A stretch of 64,000 nucleotides of DNA from the NCBI GenBank assembly GCA_964348015.1, contig CAYGBC010000050.1, forward strand, positions 62,001-126,000, in the 5' to 3' direction. The notes beneath the pieces were generated by a model that saw only the letters and a list, made by a program, of their open reading frames with translations, did no database searches and had not been told where the DNA came from. Positions 52,138-61,020 of the stretch are shown piece after piece. This DNA is from SOIA01 sp964348015. GTDB lineage: Bacteria; Acidobacteriota; Aminicenantia; Aminicenantales; Aminicenantaceae. How positions within the stretch are numbered: the stretch's first letter is position 1; every line of letters starts with the position of its first letter. Made by a program: the position numbers and the translations under genes.

Positions 52138-52881
52138 TTATTCCATGTCCCTGTCGTAGTATTTCTTTTTTAACTCTTCTTTTTTCATATTCATGAACTC
52201 TTTGAATTCTTTATCGAACTTGCGTTCTTTAACTTCTTTAATTCTTGTCTTGAGCTGTTTGCTTTCTTTGGCGAGGTATTTTCCATAAAGTCTTCTGGCC
52301 AGCACCCCGACACTGTACTGGACAATTTCTGCGGGACATCTGATAGCGCAGAGCCCACAGCTGAGGCAGTCGAAGGAAAGATCCATGACGGCTTCGATGT
52401 CTCCCCTCATGGCGGCATTGATGTAGTCCATGACCTCCAAATCCTGAGGGCAGGCTTTGGTGCAGGTGTTGCAGGAAACGCACCGGAATACTTCAGGAAA
52501 GAGCTTCTGGAAAGTTGCCACATTCGGATCCAGCTTGTCGATATTGTAGAGGGGCTTCTGGGCAGGAATCGCGGGCAGTTGAGATAGCCACATCTTATCT
52601 TCGACGAGTGTGGTGCAGGCCAATCCTGTATAGATCTTGTAGTCACCGGGCATGCGGTAGACAGTGGCGCAGGCACCGCAAAAGCCCTCACGGCAGCCGG
52701 CTCCTCTTTTTATCTGGTAGCCAGCGTATTCAATCGCTCCCATGATCGTCGCATCAGCCGGCACTTCATAGGCTTTTCCCATGATGTAGACGGTGGCCAT
52801 CGCTTTTTTGGCTTCCTTTTTGGGCGATTTCATTTGTGCTGGCTTGACTGGCTTCTTTTGTGATTTTTTTTCTCCTGCCAT
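52138..52881 (-). CDS. Fumarate reductase-type iron-sulfur subunit
   Basis: A 247-residue protein. A [2Fe-2S] ferredoxin domain has CREGFCGACATVY and a later CTTLV cysteine; two CxxCxxCxxxCP motifs follow (CVSCNTCTKACP and CLSCGLCAIRCP), suggesting two [4Fe-4S] clusters, whereas classical SdhB has one [4Fe-4S] and one [3Fe-4S]. The thiol:fumarate reductase subunit TfrB carries an additional CCG domain at its C-terminus, and this protein does not; HdrB in the same operon has CCG domains. A longer frame to 52932 exists, but AAGGAG lies eight bases before the ATG at 52881, and that start also avoids overlap with the upstream gene. Confidence 0.85.
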   Translation of the reverse strand: MAGEKKSQKKPVKPAQMKSPKKEAKKAMATVYIMGKAYEVPADATIMGAIEYAGYQIKRGAGCREGFCGACATVYRMPGDYKIYTGLACTTLVEDKMWLSQLPAIPAQKPLYNIDKLDPNVATFQKLFPEVFRCVSCNTCTKACPQDLEVMDYINAAMRGDIEAVMDLSFDCLSCGLCAIRCPAEIVQYSVGVLARRLYGKYLAKESKQLKTRIKEVKERKFDKEFKEFMNMKKEELKKKYYDRDME

Positions 52882-52895
52882 CGAGATGTCTCCTT

Positions 52896-53720
52896 TTAAT
52901 ATTCTTGAGGCAAATTCTTGAGCTCGGCCCATGAATAGACAGGGCCGTCTTTACACACATAATGCATTCCGATGTTGCATCTTCCGCACTTGCCGATTCC
53001 ACATTTCATCTTGTTCTCGACCGTGGTGTATATCTGGTTGTCCTTGAAGCCCAAGGCTTCTAAGTTTTGAATGACAAATTTGATCATGATCGGAGGACCG
53101 CAGGTCACAGCGATCGCGTTTTGGGGTGACGGTTTGATCTCCAGTACATTCAGCGGGACAAACCCGACGAATTCTTTCCATTCCGGTTCTTCCACATCCA
53201 CGGAGAGATGGACTTTGATTTTTTTCCGCAGCTCTTCCAGCTCTTCCTTGAACACGATGTCTTTGGATGTCCTGGCTCCGTAGATCAGCATGATATCTCC
53301 GTAATCTTCTTTTTTCCCCAGGGCAGAGTGGAGGACTGACCAGATCGGGGCCAGACCGATTCCCCCACCGATAAATATCAAGTTTTTTCCCTTCCACTTT
53401 TCGATCGGGAAGTTGTTCCCATAAGGACCTCTGATTCCTATAGTGTCTCCCACCTGCAAATCATGAAGAGAAGATGTGACTCGTCCCATTTTCAGTATGC
53501 TGAACTGGAGATAATCTTTGATCAGCGGAGAGGAGGATATGGAGATCATCGATTCCCCTTTTCCAAACACAGAGAGCATGGCACACTGTCCACTCTTAAA
53601 GGTAAAACCATTCTTTTCTTGAAACTCAGTCCTGAAGGTCTTAATCGGTCGAGCCCCCCCGACTTCTTCTTTGATATGAATGATCCTGGCCAGTTTGGGA
53701 ATATAAGTGTTATCCTCCAT
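52896..53720 (-). CDS. FAD/NAD(P)-binding oxidoreductase subunit, FloxA-like
   Basis: A 274-residue flavoprotein of the ferredoxin-NADP reductase superfamily. The N-terminal barrel binds FAD (FKSGQCAMLSVFGKGESMISISSS), the C-terminal half binds NAD(P) (FIGGGIGLAPIWSVLH and TCGPPIMIKFVIQNLEALG), and the tail carries a [2Fe-2S] site (CGIGKCGRCNIG plus C at YVCKD), as in PyrK, AsrB and hydrogenase gamma subunits. In the Hdr-Flox electron-bifurcating systems FloxA is the NAD(H) entry or exit point. The start overlaps the preceding gene by 11 bases. Substrate NADH versus NADPH cannot be decided. Confidence 0.8.
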   Translation of the reverse strand: MEDNTYIPKLARIIHIKEEVGGARPIKTFRTEFQEKNGFTFKSGQCAMLSVFGKGESMISISSSPLIKDYLQFSILKMGRVTSSLHDLQVGDTIGIRGPYGNNFPIEKWKGKNLIFIGGGIGLAPIWSVLHSALGKKEDYGDIMLIYGARTSKDIVFKEELEELRKKIKVHLSVDVEEPEWKEFVGFVPLNVLEIKPSPQNAIAVTCGPPIMIKFVIQNLEALGFKDNQIYTTVENKMKCGIGKCGRCNIGMHYVCKDGPVYSWAELKNLPQEY

Positions 53721-54753
53721 AGTCTCTCACCTTGTCGAGAACTTCTATAATGTCTATTCCGACTGGACACTGGGTTATGCACCGGCCGCATCCCGTGCAC
53801 TGGTAATTCTTGTGCCGTTCGACAAAATACTGGAATTTATGCATGATTCTCTGGCGCAATCGGGAAGCCTTATCCGGTCTGGGATTGTGTCCTGAAGAAT
53901 GCATGGTGAAATCCGGGAACTGGCAGTTGTCCCAGGTGCGGATTCTCTTTCCTTTCAGGGGAGAGGAAGAATCGATTTCGTCGTTGATGTCGAAGCAATG
54001 ACAGGTCGGACAGAGGTATGTGCAGATCCCGCATCGGATACAGCTCATGGACTCTTCATCCCAGAGAGAAGAGTCGAACATGTCTTTGAGTTTGGGAGGG
54101 ATTTTTTTTATGCTTTCGACTTGCCGTGTGATCTTTTTTTTGGCGTCTTGCCGGATTTTCGCCAGGTTTTTCTTATCCTTTTCTGTGGGGGCCTTGAAGA
54201 GAGCCTTGGCAGTATTGACGAGCTGTTCACCTTTTTTTGTCAATGTCTCAATGAAGTATTTTTCTCCGAGATCGGTCATCAACACATCCAGGCCTTCTTT
54301 AGAAAATGGAGAGCCGTCCACAGTGAGGCAGAAACAGTTGGAAGAGGGAGGGGTGCTGCAGGAGAGGCCCACCAGAGCCGCCTGTTTTCTTCTGTTCCAG
54401 TAATAGAGATCGTCGAAATCGCCTCCGAAAACCTTATCCGTTAAAGTCAAGGCTTTCGCATCACAAGGTCTCACTCCGAAAATGACCGAGGGTTTTTCAT
54501 CGGGAAGAACTTCCGTCAATTTCAGTCCATCTTCGCTCTCGACAGAGAAGTCCAGATAAATCTCTCTCTGTGGGAAGATTATTTTTTTGGGGGAAAGGAC
54601 TGTGTTCAGATAATCCAGGTTGATCTGTTCGGGATTCTCGAGGAGTTCGTAGTTCCAGAGATTCTCCTTCTCGACAGGAGCTAAAATTTGATAGTCGGAA
54701 AGCGTTTTCACCCACTGGGAGAAGGATTTTTTTGCCAGCACCTTTTCCATCAT
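53710..54753 (-). CDS. 4Fe-4S dicluster protein, FloxB-like
   Basis: A protein of about 347 residues. The N-terminal half has FGVRPCDAKALTLTDKVFGG, a pattern also present in its neighbour (GCDSRALVVLLQEKF), and a CSTPPSSNCFC cysteine group. The C-terminal half has two ferredoxin-type sites, CIRCGICTYLCPTCHCFDI and CTGCGRCITQCPVGIDII. It resembles the hydrogenase beta / AsrA / FloxB-type iron-sulfur subunits. A start at 54783 would overlap the upstream gene by 29 bases; I choose the ATG at 54753, which follows that gene's stop by one base and has AGGTGAG just upstream. Probably relays electrons between the FAD subunit and MvhD/HdrA. Confidence 0.75.
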   Translation of the reverse strand: MMEKVLAKKSFSQWVKTLSDYQILAPVEKENLWNYELLENPEQINLDYLNTVLSPKKIIFPQREIYLDFSVESEDGLKLTEVLPDEKPSVIFGVRPCDAKALTLTDKVFGGDFDDLYYWNRRKQAALVGLSCSTPPSSNCFCLTVDGSPFSKEGLDVLMTDLGEKYFIETLTKKGEQLVNTAKALFKAPTEKDKKNLAKIRQDAKKKITRQVESIKKIPPKLKDMFDSSLWDEESMSCIRCGICTYLCPTCHCFDINDEIDSSSPLKGKRIRTWDNCQFPDFTMHSSGHNPRPDKASRLRQRIMHKFQYFVERHKNYQCTGCGRCITQCPVGIDIIEVLDKVRDYGG

Positions 54754-54754
54754 C

Positions 54755-55786
54755 TCACCTGATAAAGTCTTCCGGGTCTTCATCCCTGAAGGAGGAAACT
54801 AATGAGGGTTTGTCAGGGTCAAAACCCGCGTCGTAATCAAAAAGTTCTTTTGCGTCCTTTTCCAGTTTTTTATTCAGGAATCGGATAGGAATATCCAGAG
54901 GACAAACTCTTTCGCACTCCCCGCAGTCGATGCAGCGCCCCGCGAGATGCATAGCCCTGATGAAGTGGTAAACAAAATTCTCGGATAACACAGGGGATTT
55001 TTCGAGCCACTTGATCTTCTGCGCTTTTTCATCGGCGGTCGTATCTGCCGTGACTGCAAAATTGATCGTATCCACCACACATTCATCGCAGTAACACATC
55101 GGGCAGACGGACCGGCAGGCATAACACCGGATACACGTTGAGAGCTGCTCTTTCCAGAAATCCCAGCGCTCCTTTGCGGACAGAGATTCAATATTGTCGA
55201 CCGATTGAAAAGGGTTTTCCGGCTGCCGTTTGGTTTTTTCTCCGAGAAGGACATCGTAAATCACAGGGAAGTTGGCCCGGCACTCGAGGCATCTCTCTGC
55301 AAGAACTTCTGCAGAGGGGATTTTGGTTTTTCCATCTGGGGTGGTCACATGAATGTTACCTTTATCGTCGAACTCTATATTTTTGATCTTTTGGTCTTTT
55401 AATTTTTTGGAGAGTTTTTTCTCGTCCACAACTCCAGCGTTTTCGCAGGAGACGCCGATGATGTACACATCCTTCCGGTCAATGAATTTTTCTTGGAGCA
55501 GGACGACCAAGGCCCTGCTGTCGCACCCTTTAACGATAATCCCGATCGGTCTTTCGTCCGGGTTTTTTTCTTTAGATTTTCTCTGTTTTTCATCTCCAAG
55601 GAAGCGAGTAAGGTTATGAATGCAGGTCGGATCCCAGATCAATTTCTCGATATCTTCCGGTTTTTTAATGAAGACCGGAGCCGGCATCAAACCGTTTGCG
55701 CTTTTTTGATAGCCTATAACGTATTTGACCTTTTCGTCCTTCAGGACGGCTTTGGCCTCTTTTTTGAGGTCTTCGAGGTTGACCAT
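54755..55786 (-). CDS. Iron-sulfur protein with F420 hydrogenase beta-like N-terminus, FloxC-like
   Basis: A 343-residue protein. The N-terminal 200 residues contain KGCDSRALVVLLQEKFIDRK and a CLECRANFP site in the manner of FrhB-type subunits. The C-terminus has CIRCYACRSVCPMCYCDEC and CIDCGECERVCPLDIPI, binding two [4Fe-4S] clusters. The open frame continues to 56008, but that region overlaps MvhD out of frame; the ATG at 55786 has AGGAG nine bases upstream and overlaps the MvhD stop by one base (TAATG). It is the FloxC counterpart in the Hdr-Flox arrangement, by order and motif. Confidence 0.75.
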   Translation of the reverse strand: MVNLEDLKKEAKAVLKDEKVKYVIGYQKSANGLMPAPVFIKKPEDIEKLIWDPTCIHNLTRFLGDEKQRKSKEKNPDERPIGIIVKGCDSRALVVLLQEKFIDRKDVYIIGVSCENAGVVDEKKLSKKLKDQKIKNIEFDDKGNIHVTTPDGKTKIPSAEVLAERCLECRANFPVIYDVLLGEKTKRQPENPFQSVDNIESLSAKERWDFWKEQLSTCIRCYACRSVCPMCYCDECVVDTINFAVTADTTADEKAQKIKWLEKSPVLSENFVYHFIRAMHLAGRCIDCGECERVCPLDIPIRFLNKKLEKDAKELFDYDAGFDPDKPSLVSSFRDEDPEDFIR

Positions 55787-56211
55787 TATGCGGATCTCCT
55801 CAACTTTTTTTGAGGTCCGAGCGGCTTCAACTCTTGAACAAAATCTTTGATGATCTGTGTGTACTTCGTTCCTTCCGCGGCAGAAACCCAGGACATCTGG
55901 AAGCGTTGAGGCTCGAGACCAACAAATTCCAGAAGATTTTTGACCAGAGCGATTCTCCGGCGGGCGTAATAATTCCCCTTGATGTAGTGGCAATCTCCTG
56001 GGTGGCATCCGGATACCAGGACTCCATCCGCTCCTTTATTGAAGGCCGATAATATGTAGAGAGGGGAGACGCTTCCCGAACACATAACCGTGATCGGGAC
56101 AACATTCGGAGGATATTCCATCCGGGAGACTCCGGCCAGGTCGCTCCCCGCCGAAGAGCACCACTTGCAGAGGAAAGCCACGATTTTCGGTTCGAATTCA
56201 CCCGCCATCAT
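55786..56211 (-). CDS. mvhD: Hydrogenase iron-sulfur subunit MvhD / FloxD-like
   Basis: A 141-residue protein. FLCKWCSSAGSDLAGVSRM at the N-terminus, PITVMCSGSVSPLYIL and GVLVSGCHPGDCHYIKGNYY are the fixed cysteine segments of the MvhD family, which binds a [2Fe-2S] cluster and passes electrons into HdrA. Here no MvhA/G hydrogenase is present, so the partner is more likely the FAD/NAD and iron-sulfur subunits that follow. GGAGG lies just before the ATG pair; the first ATG overlaps the HdrA stop by one base (TGATG). Confidence 0.9.
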   Translation of the reverse strand: MMAGEFEPKIVAFLCKWCSSAGSDLAGVSRMEYPPNVVPITVMCSGSVSPLYILSAFNKGADGVLVSGCHPGDCHYIKGNYYARRRIALVKNLLEFVGLEPQRFQMSWVSAAEGTKYTQIIKDFVQELKPLGPQKKLRRSA

Positions 56212-58157
56212 CAGCCTCCGAGAGATGTCCTTATCATTTCATGAACCTGCAGTGGAGTCAGGTTTCTCACTTGAATGGCCGCCCTCAGACAAGTTGCCGA
56301 GCAAGTGCCGCATCCTTCACAGAGCACTTCGTTGACTTCGGCCTTTCCGTCTTTAAGCGAAATAGCGTCATACGGACAGACATGCACACACATCTCGCAG
56401 CCAGTGCAGAGGTTTAAGTTGACCTTGGCCACTGTGGGCGCGTGGTAAAGTCTTTCTTGAGAAAGTATGGCAATAGCTTTGGCCGCCGCGCCGCTGGCTT
56501 GAGCCACGGCTTCCGGGATGTCTTTAGGCGCTTGAGCCGCTCCGGCAAGAAACAATCCTGAAGTCACGCTCTCCACGGGCCGTAGCTTGGGATGGGCTTC
56601 CGCGAGAAAACCGTCCTTGTCCATGGCAATCTTGAGTTTTTTGGCCAGTTCTTCGGCTCCCTTTGAAGGCCTCATGGCTGTGGCCAGGACGACCATATCC
56701 GCATCGATCTCGATATCCTTCCCTGTGAGTGTATCCACTCCCCAGACTTTGATTTTTCCTTTATCTTCGAATATTTTCGAAACCTTGCCTCTGAGGTAGA
56801 GAACACCGTCTTCTTCGACGGCTCGCTGGACGAATTCCTCATAACCTTTGCCGCCCGAACGGATATCGATGTAGAAGATATACGCCTGTCCGTCGGGGAC
56901 ATGATGCTTGTAGAGCATGGCATGTTTGGCTGTGTACATGCAGCAGATTTTCGAGCAGTAGGCGCAGTGGAGCTCAGGATCTCGAGAGCCGGCGCATTGG
57001 ATGAACACAACCTCTTTGGGTTCTGTGTGGTCTGAGGGCCGCAGGACCTTTCCCATCGTTGGGCCAGAGGCCGAACAGAGCCTTTCGAACTGAAGCCCAT
57101 CCAAAACGTCTGGATATTTTCCATAACCGTATTCGGGAAGATTTTCTTTATCATACAGGTCGTATCCAGTGGCGACAATGATCGCTCCAACGTCTTCTTC
57201 AATGATTTCTGGTTTCATATCGTAATCAATCGCTTCCGGCTCACACACATCCGCGCATTTGCCGCAGGCGATCGGCAGAAGGCCCGGACAGTTCTTTATA
57301 TCCAGAGTAAAGGTAGCTGGTATTGCCTGGGGAAAGGGAATGTAGATCGCTCGCCTTCCTGTTAATCCGATGTCGAATTCGTTAGGGACCACGACCGGGC
57401 AGGCCGTTGTGCACTCATCACAGAGAGTGCATTTGTCCGGGTCCACGTAGGTGGGTTTTTTGAGGATTTTGACTTTGAAGTTGCCCACGTAGCCGGAGAT
57501 GTCCTGCACTTCGCTGTAAGTCATGAGTTTGATCTTCGGATGCTTGGAAACTTCGACCATTTTGGGGGTCAGAATACATTGGGAACAGTCGAGTGTCGGG
57601 AAGGTCTCGGAGAGCTGGATCATATGCCCTCCGATTGAAGGGGACCTTTCAACCAGAATGACTTCAAAACCGCTGTTGGCCATATCCAGAGCCGACTGGA
57701 TTCCGGAGATTCCTCCGCCGATGACCAGTGCTCTCCGGGTGACGGGGATACTTATCGGATCCAGTGATTCGTTCCGGCGCACTCTCTCCACAGCGCTTTT
57801 GGTGAGCTTGATCGCCTTGTCTGTCGCTTTGTCCATGTCTTTATGGACCCAGCTGCATTGTTCACGAATGTTGGCGATCTCACACTGGAAGGTGTTGACT
57901 CCAGCGGACTTGGTCGCGTTGCGGAAGGTTGTCTCATGAAGGGTTGGAGAGCAGCAGGACACAACCACGTTATCCAGATTTTTTTCCTTTATGGCATCTA
58001 TGATCAGGTTCTGTCCAGGATCAGAGCACATGTACACATAGTCCTCGGAATGGACGACCCCAGGGTGTTTGGAGAGTTCTTTAGCGGTTTTTTTCACATC
58101 CACTGTCCCTGCGATGTTTATGCCGCAGTGGCAGATGAAAACGCCAGTCCGTTTCAT
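56211..58157 (-). CDS. hdrA: Heterodisulfide-reductase subunit A-like electron-bifurcating flavoprotein
   Basis: A 648-residue protein. The N-terminal HdrA region has FICHCGINIAG, YMCSDPGQ and SCCSPTLHETTFR. The FAD-binding thioredoxin-reductase-like domain starts at ALVIGGGISGIQSALDMANS near residue 146, with CSQCILTPKM and QCAGSRDPELHCAYCSKICC. Ferredoxin sites are CTLCDECTTACP, CGKCADVCEP, CTGCEMCVHVCP and CEGCGTCSATC. In methanogens HdrA is the FAD site that bifurcates electrons between ferredoxin and HdrB; the same chemistry is inferred here. It sits between korC (four-base overlap, ATGA) and mvhD. Confidence 0.9.
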   Translation of the reverse strand: MKRTGVFICHCGINIAGTVDVKKTAKELSKHPGVVHSEDYVYMCSDPGQNLIIDAIKEKNLDNVVVSCCSPTLHETTFRNATKSAGVNTFQCEIANIREQCSWVHKDMDKATDKAIKLTKSAVERVRRNESLDPISIPVTRRALVIGGGISGIQSALDMANSGFEVILVERSPSIGGHMIQLSETFPTLDCSQCILTPKMVEVSKHPKIKLMTYSEVQDISGYVGNFKVKILKKPTYVDPDKCTLCDECTTACPVVVPNEFDIGLTGRRAIYIPFPQAIPATFTLDIKNCPGLLPIACGKCADVCEPEAIDYDMKPEIIEEDVGAIIVATGYDLYDKENLPEYGYGKYPDVLDGLQFERLCSASGPTMGKVLRPSDHTEPKEVVFIQCAGSRDPELHCAYCSKICCMYTAKHAMLYKHHVPDGQAYIFYIDIRSGGKGYEEFVQRAVEEDGVLYLRGKVSKIFEDKGKIKVWGVDTLTGKDIEIDADMVVLATAMRPSKGAEELAKKLKIAMDKDGFLAEAHPKLRPVESVTSGLFLAGAAQAPKDIPEAVAQASGAAAKAIAILSQERLYHAPTVAKVNLNLCTGCEMCVHVCPYDAISLKDGKAEVNEVLCEGCGTCSATCLRAAIQVRNLTPLQVHEMIRTSLGG

Positions 58158-58735
58158 TTTTTTTCCTTTTGGCTTTGAGTTTTTGATTTTTTGGTTTTAG
58201 CCAATATTCCCTTTCCGTAATCGAATCCTTTGTCAAAAGCCTTGATATTCAGGTCGAGAAACCTGTCTGGAACCAGGCCGGGAAGGGCTTTTTTCATCGC
58301 CTCCGCGGAGACGATACCCGTGATCGCAGAGAAGAATCCCAGCATGACCAGGTTGGCGATAATCCGATTCCCGAGCTCCTCGGCGAATCTTGTGGAGGGA
58401 ACCGAGTATGTTTTTATCTTTCCCCGGGCCGGCTTCAATTTGACCAGGTCTTTGTCGATGATCAGTATCCCATCATCTTTTAATTCGGGCTCATATTTTT
58501 CGTACGCTTCCTGGGACATGGAGACGAGAATTTCGGGGACGGATATGTACGGATACAGGACTCTGTCATCAGAGACGACGAGTTGAGAGCTGCACGCGCT
58601 TCCGCGGGCTTCAGGGCCGAAGCTTTGGGTCATCGTGGCATGCTTGTTGTCATACAGAGACAGAGCCTTTCCCGCAATCAGGCCGCAGCGTATGATTCCC
58701 TGTCCTCCAAATCCTGAAAATCGAATTTCAGTCAT
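58154..58735 (-). CDS. korC: 2-oxoacid:ferredoxin oxidoreductase gamma subunit
   Basis: A 193-residue gamma subunit: RFSGFGGQGIIRCGLIAGKA is the family's glycine-rich opening, followed by SFGPEARGSACSSQLV. It joins the alpha and beta subunits in the TPP enzyme that converts a 2-oxoacid and CoA to acyl-CoA, CO2 and reduced ferredoxin, or the reverse. An ATG at 58747 would add four residues, but GGAG six bases before the ATG at 58735 and the family start (MTEIRFSG) favour 58735, overlapping korB by eight bases. Confidence 0.85.
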   Translation of the reverse strand: MTEIRFSGFGGQGIIRCGLIAGKALSLYDNKHATMTQSFGPEARGSACSSQLVVSDDRVLYPYISVPEILVSMSQEAYEKYEPELKDDGILIIDKDLVKLKPARGKIKTYSVPSTRFAEELGNRIIANLVMLGFFSAITGIVSAEAMKKALPGLVPDRFLDLNIKAFDKGFDYGKGILAKTKKSKTQSQKEKK

Positions 58736-59600
58736 TGTTTTCTCCATAGGGTTGGTATTTATCGCCCAAGACTTTACTGAGGTGCTCGTTCATGCAGTCC
58801 AAAAAGGTCGGTTTTTCTTTATCGACGAACTTTCCGACGACGAGCTTTCCCTGATAGCTGATATCCAGAGTTCGTGTATCTGCTCCATGCTGGATCTCTG
58901 ATTTTTCGTAGTAATATTTCAGGAGATTCAGCCCGTCTCCGAGACGGTTTCTCCGGGCATAGAGGGTCACACACGGAGTGATGACCTCGATGAAAGAAAA
59001 TCCTCTTTTGCCGAGAGCTTCCTGTATGGATTTTGTCACTCTTCTCAGGTGGAGTGCGGTCCAGCGGGCGACATAGGTGGCTCCGCTGGCTTCAGCGAGA
59101 TACGGAAGGCTGAAAGGGTATTCGAAATTGCCGAAGGGAGCTGTGGACGCATTCGCATCGAGTGGGGTGGTGGCGGCAACCTGGCCGCCTGTCATGGCAT
59201 AGTTGAAATTGTTCACGCAGATGATGAGAAGGTCCATGTTGCGTCTGGCGGCGTGGATGAAATGGTTCCCGCCGATTCCGGCGATGTCTCCGTCTCCGCT
59301 GAAGACGACGACCTTCAATTCCGGGTTGGCCAGCTTCAGCCCTGTAGCGACGGGAACAGCCCGGCCATGTGTGGTGTGGATGGAATCCAGCTTCACATAA
59401 CCCGCCACTCGTCCCGTGCATCCGATTCCCGAGAGAACAGCCACCTTATCCAGGTCGAGTTCACTCTTGCGCAGGGCTTCGGCAAATGAGGTGACCACGG
59501 TTCCGATTCCGCAGCCTGGGCACCAGATATGGGGAATGCGGTCCATTCTCAGCAAATCTTCGATCGGATTTTTTTGCTCAAGTCTATCTTCTTTCTTCAT
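58728..59600 (-). CDS. korB: 2-oxoacid:ferredoxin oxidoreductase beta subunit (TPP-binding)
   Basis: A 290-residue thiamine-pyrophosphate subunit. WCPGCGIGTVVTSFAEAL carries the first cluster cysteine, SGIGCTGR the second, and FSGDGDIAGIGGNHFIHAAR through NNFNYAMTGGQVAATTP forms the TPP and Mg site. The beta-subunit size and the four-gene arrangement fit the 2-oxoglutarate type, but branched-chain 2-oxoacids remain possible. The start overlaps the korA stop by four bases (ATGA); AAGGAGG precedes it. Confidence 0.9.
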   Translation of the reverse strand: MKKEDRLEQKNPIEDLLRMDRIPHIWCPGCGIGTVVTSFAEALRKSELDLDKVAVLSGIGCTGRVAGYVKLDSIHTTHGRAVPVATGLKLANPELKVVVFSGDGDIAGIGGNHFIHAARRNMDLLIICVNNFNYAMTGGQVAATTPLDANASTAPFGNFEYPFSLPYLAEASGATYVARWTALHLRRVTKSIQEALGKRGFSFIEVITPCVTLYARRNRLGDGLNLLKYYYEKSEIQHGADTRTLDISYQGKLVVGKFVDKEKPTFLDCMNEHLSKVLGDKYQPYGENND

Positions 59601-60763
59601 TTGGCAGCCTCCTTGATGGCTTTGAGGATATCATCTGGATCATGGACCCATCCTCCACAGTGGGGGACATGGATCGTAGGAGCTTTGTCTTGAGCGGCAC
59701 GTTCGACTTCAATGACCATCTGACCGTAATTGATCTCGGGAACGACGAAGGCCTTCACTTTCTTGGCCAGTTCTCTGATCCGTTTCTCGGGGAAAGGCCA
59801 GACTGTGACGAGCCTGATCGTTCCGACTTTTATACCGGCCTCTCGCGCTTTTCGGACTGCTCTTGTTGTCACCCTCGATGTAATCCCGTAGGAAATGACG
59901 ATGATTTCAGCCGTGTCTGTTTGATCTTCTTCGATTTTGATGATTTTATCTGCATTATCCGTGATTTTGTCATTCAAATGGCGGACACAGACATCCTGGC
60001 ACTCGGCATTGATGACCGGGTAGCCCTTTTCATCATGCGTTAATCCTGTGATGTGAAAATGGTAACCGTCACCGACTTTGACCATGAAGGGGATCATATC
60101 TTTATCCGGCTTAAAGGGGAGATATTTATCTTTAGGGCCTGTATACCATTTTCTCTCCACCAGTTCGATCTCTTCTGCTGGGGGGATAACGACTTTTTCA
60201 TGCATGTGCCCCACGCATTCATCCGTCATGACAAAAGTGGGCACACGGTAGGTCTCTGACAGATTGAACGCTTCGATGGTGAGGTCGAAACATTCCTGAG
60301 GAGAATCAGGAGAGAGCGCGATGATTTTATAATCTCCGTGAGACCCCCATTTCACCTGCATCATGTCTTGTTGACCGGTGAGAGTGGGGAGTCCTGTGGA
60401 GGGACCTCCTCTCTGAACATTCGCGATGACAAGCGGAGTTTCTAACATACAGGCCAATCCGATATTCTCCATCATCAGAGAAAAACCAGGGCCAGAGGTC
60501 ACGGTCATGACTTTCTTCCCGCCCCAGGCTGCCCCGATCAAAGCCGCGATAGAAGCGAGCTCGTCTTCCATCTGGATGAAGACGCCTCCCACTGAAGGAA
60601 TTCTCTCGGAAAATCTTTCGGCTGTTTCAGTAGAAGGAGTGATGGGATAGCCTGCAAAAAACCGGCATCCGGCTGCCAGGGCCCCTTCTGCCAGGGCATA
60701 GTCTCCATCTAAATAGTGAGAACCGGTTAATATTCCCTTAGGGTCTGCTTTCACCTTTTTCAC
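59597..60763 (-). CDS. korA: 2-oxoacid:ferredoxin oxidoreductase alpha subunit
   Basis: A 388-residue alpha subunit with GCRFFAGYPITPSTETAERF, QMEDELASIAALIGAAWGGK, TVTSGPGFSLMMENIGLA and QRGGPSTGLPTLTGQQDM, all standard for the KorA/VorA family. The open frame extends upstream through the ferredoxin gene to 60847, but GAGGAGG lies six bases before a GTG at 60763, giving a normal N-terminus, so GTG is chosen as the start. It overlaps the korD end by 26 bases. Confidence 0.9.
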   Translation of the reverse strand: MKKVKADPKGILTGSHYLDGDYALAEGALAAGCRFFAGYPITPSTETAERFSERIPSVGGVFIQMEDELASIAALIGAAWGGKKVMTVTSGPGFSLMMENIGLACMLETPLVIANVQRGGPSTGLPTLTGQQDMMQVKWGSHGDYKIIALSPDSPQECFDLTIEAFNLSETYRVPTFVMTDECVGHMHEKVVIPPAEEIELVERKWYTGPKDKYLPFKPDKDMIPFMVKVGDGYHFHITGLTHDEKGYPVINAECQDVCVRHLNDKITDNADKIIKIEEDQTDTAEIIVISYGITSRVTTRAVRKAREAGIKVGTIRLVTVWPFPEKRIRELAKKVKAFVVPEINYGQMVIEVERAAQDKAPTIHVPHCGGWVHDPDDILKAIKEAAK

Positions 60764-61013
60764 CTTCTTCCTCCTCTTTCTTGAGAGTGACAAATATGGC
60801 AAATTCAGGGCATATTGTCTCGCAGAGTTGGCAGTAGAGGCAGTCATCCTCGTTTTTGACTAAGGGAGGATGATAGCCTTTGACATTGAATTCTTCCGAT
60901 AATTCAAGGACATCCTTGGGGCAGTATTCCACGCAGAATGCACATCCTTTACATCTGTCTTTTTCGATGTGGATCTTGCCTTTTTTGGGTTTCAAATCAC
61001 CAAAACGTACCAT
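60738..61013 (-). CDS. korD: 2-oxoacid:ferredoxin oxidoreductase delta (ferredoxin) subunit
   Basis: A 91-residue ferredoxin-like protein with two [4Fe-4S] sites, CKGCAFCVEYCPKDVLEL and CLYCQLCETICPEFAI, and an acidic Glu/Lys-rich tail that includes the korA ribosome site. Such small ferredoxins carry electrons from the TPP centre of the oxidoreductase. It starts seven bases after the hdrB stop. Confidence 0.9.
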   Translation of the reverse strand: MVRFGDLKPKKGKIHIEKDRCKGCAFCVEYCPKDVLELSEEFNVKGYHPPLVKNEDDCLYCQLCETICPEFAIFVTLKKEEEEGEKGESRP

Positions 61014-61020
61014 TTGACCC

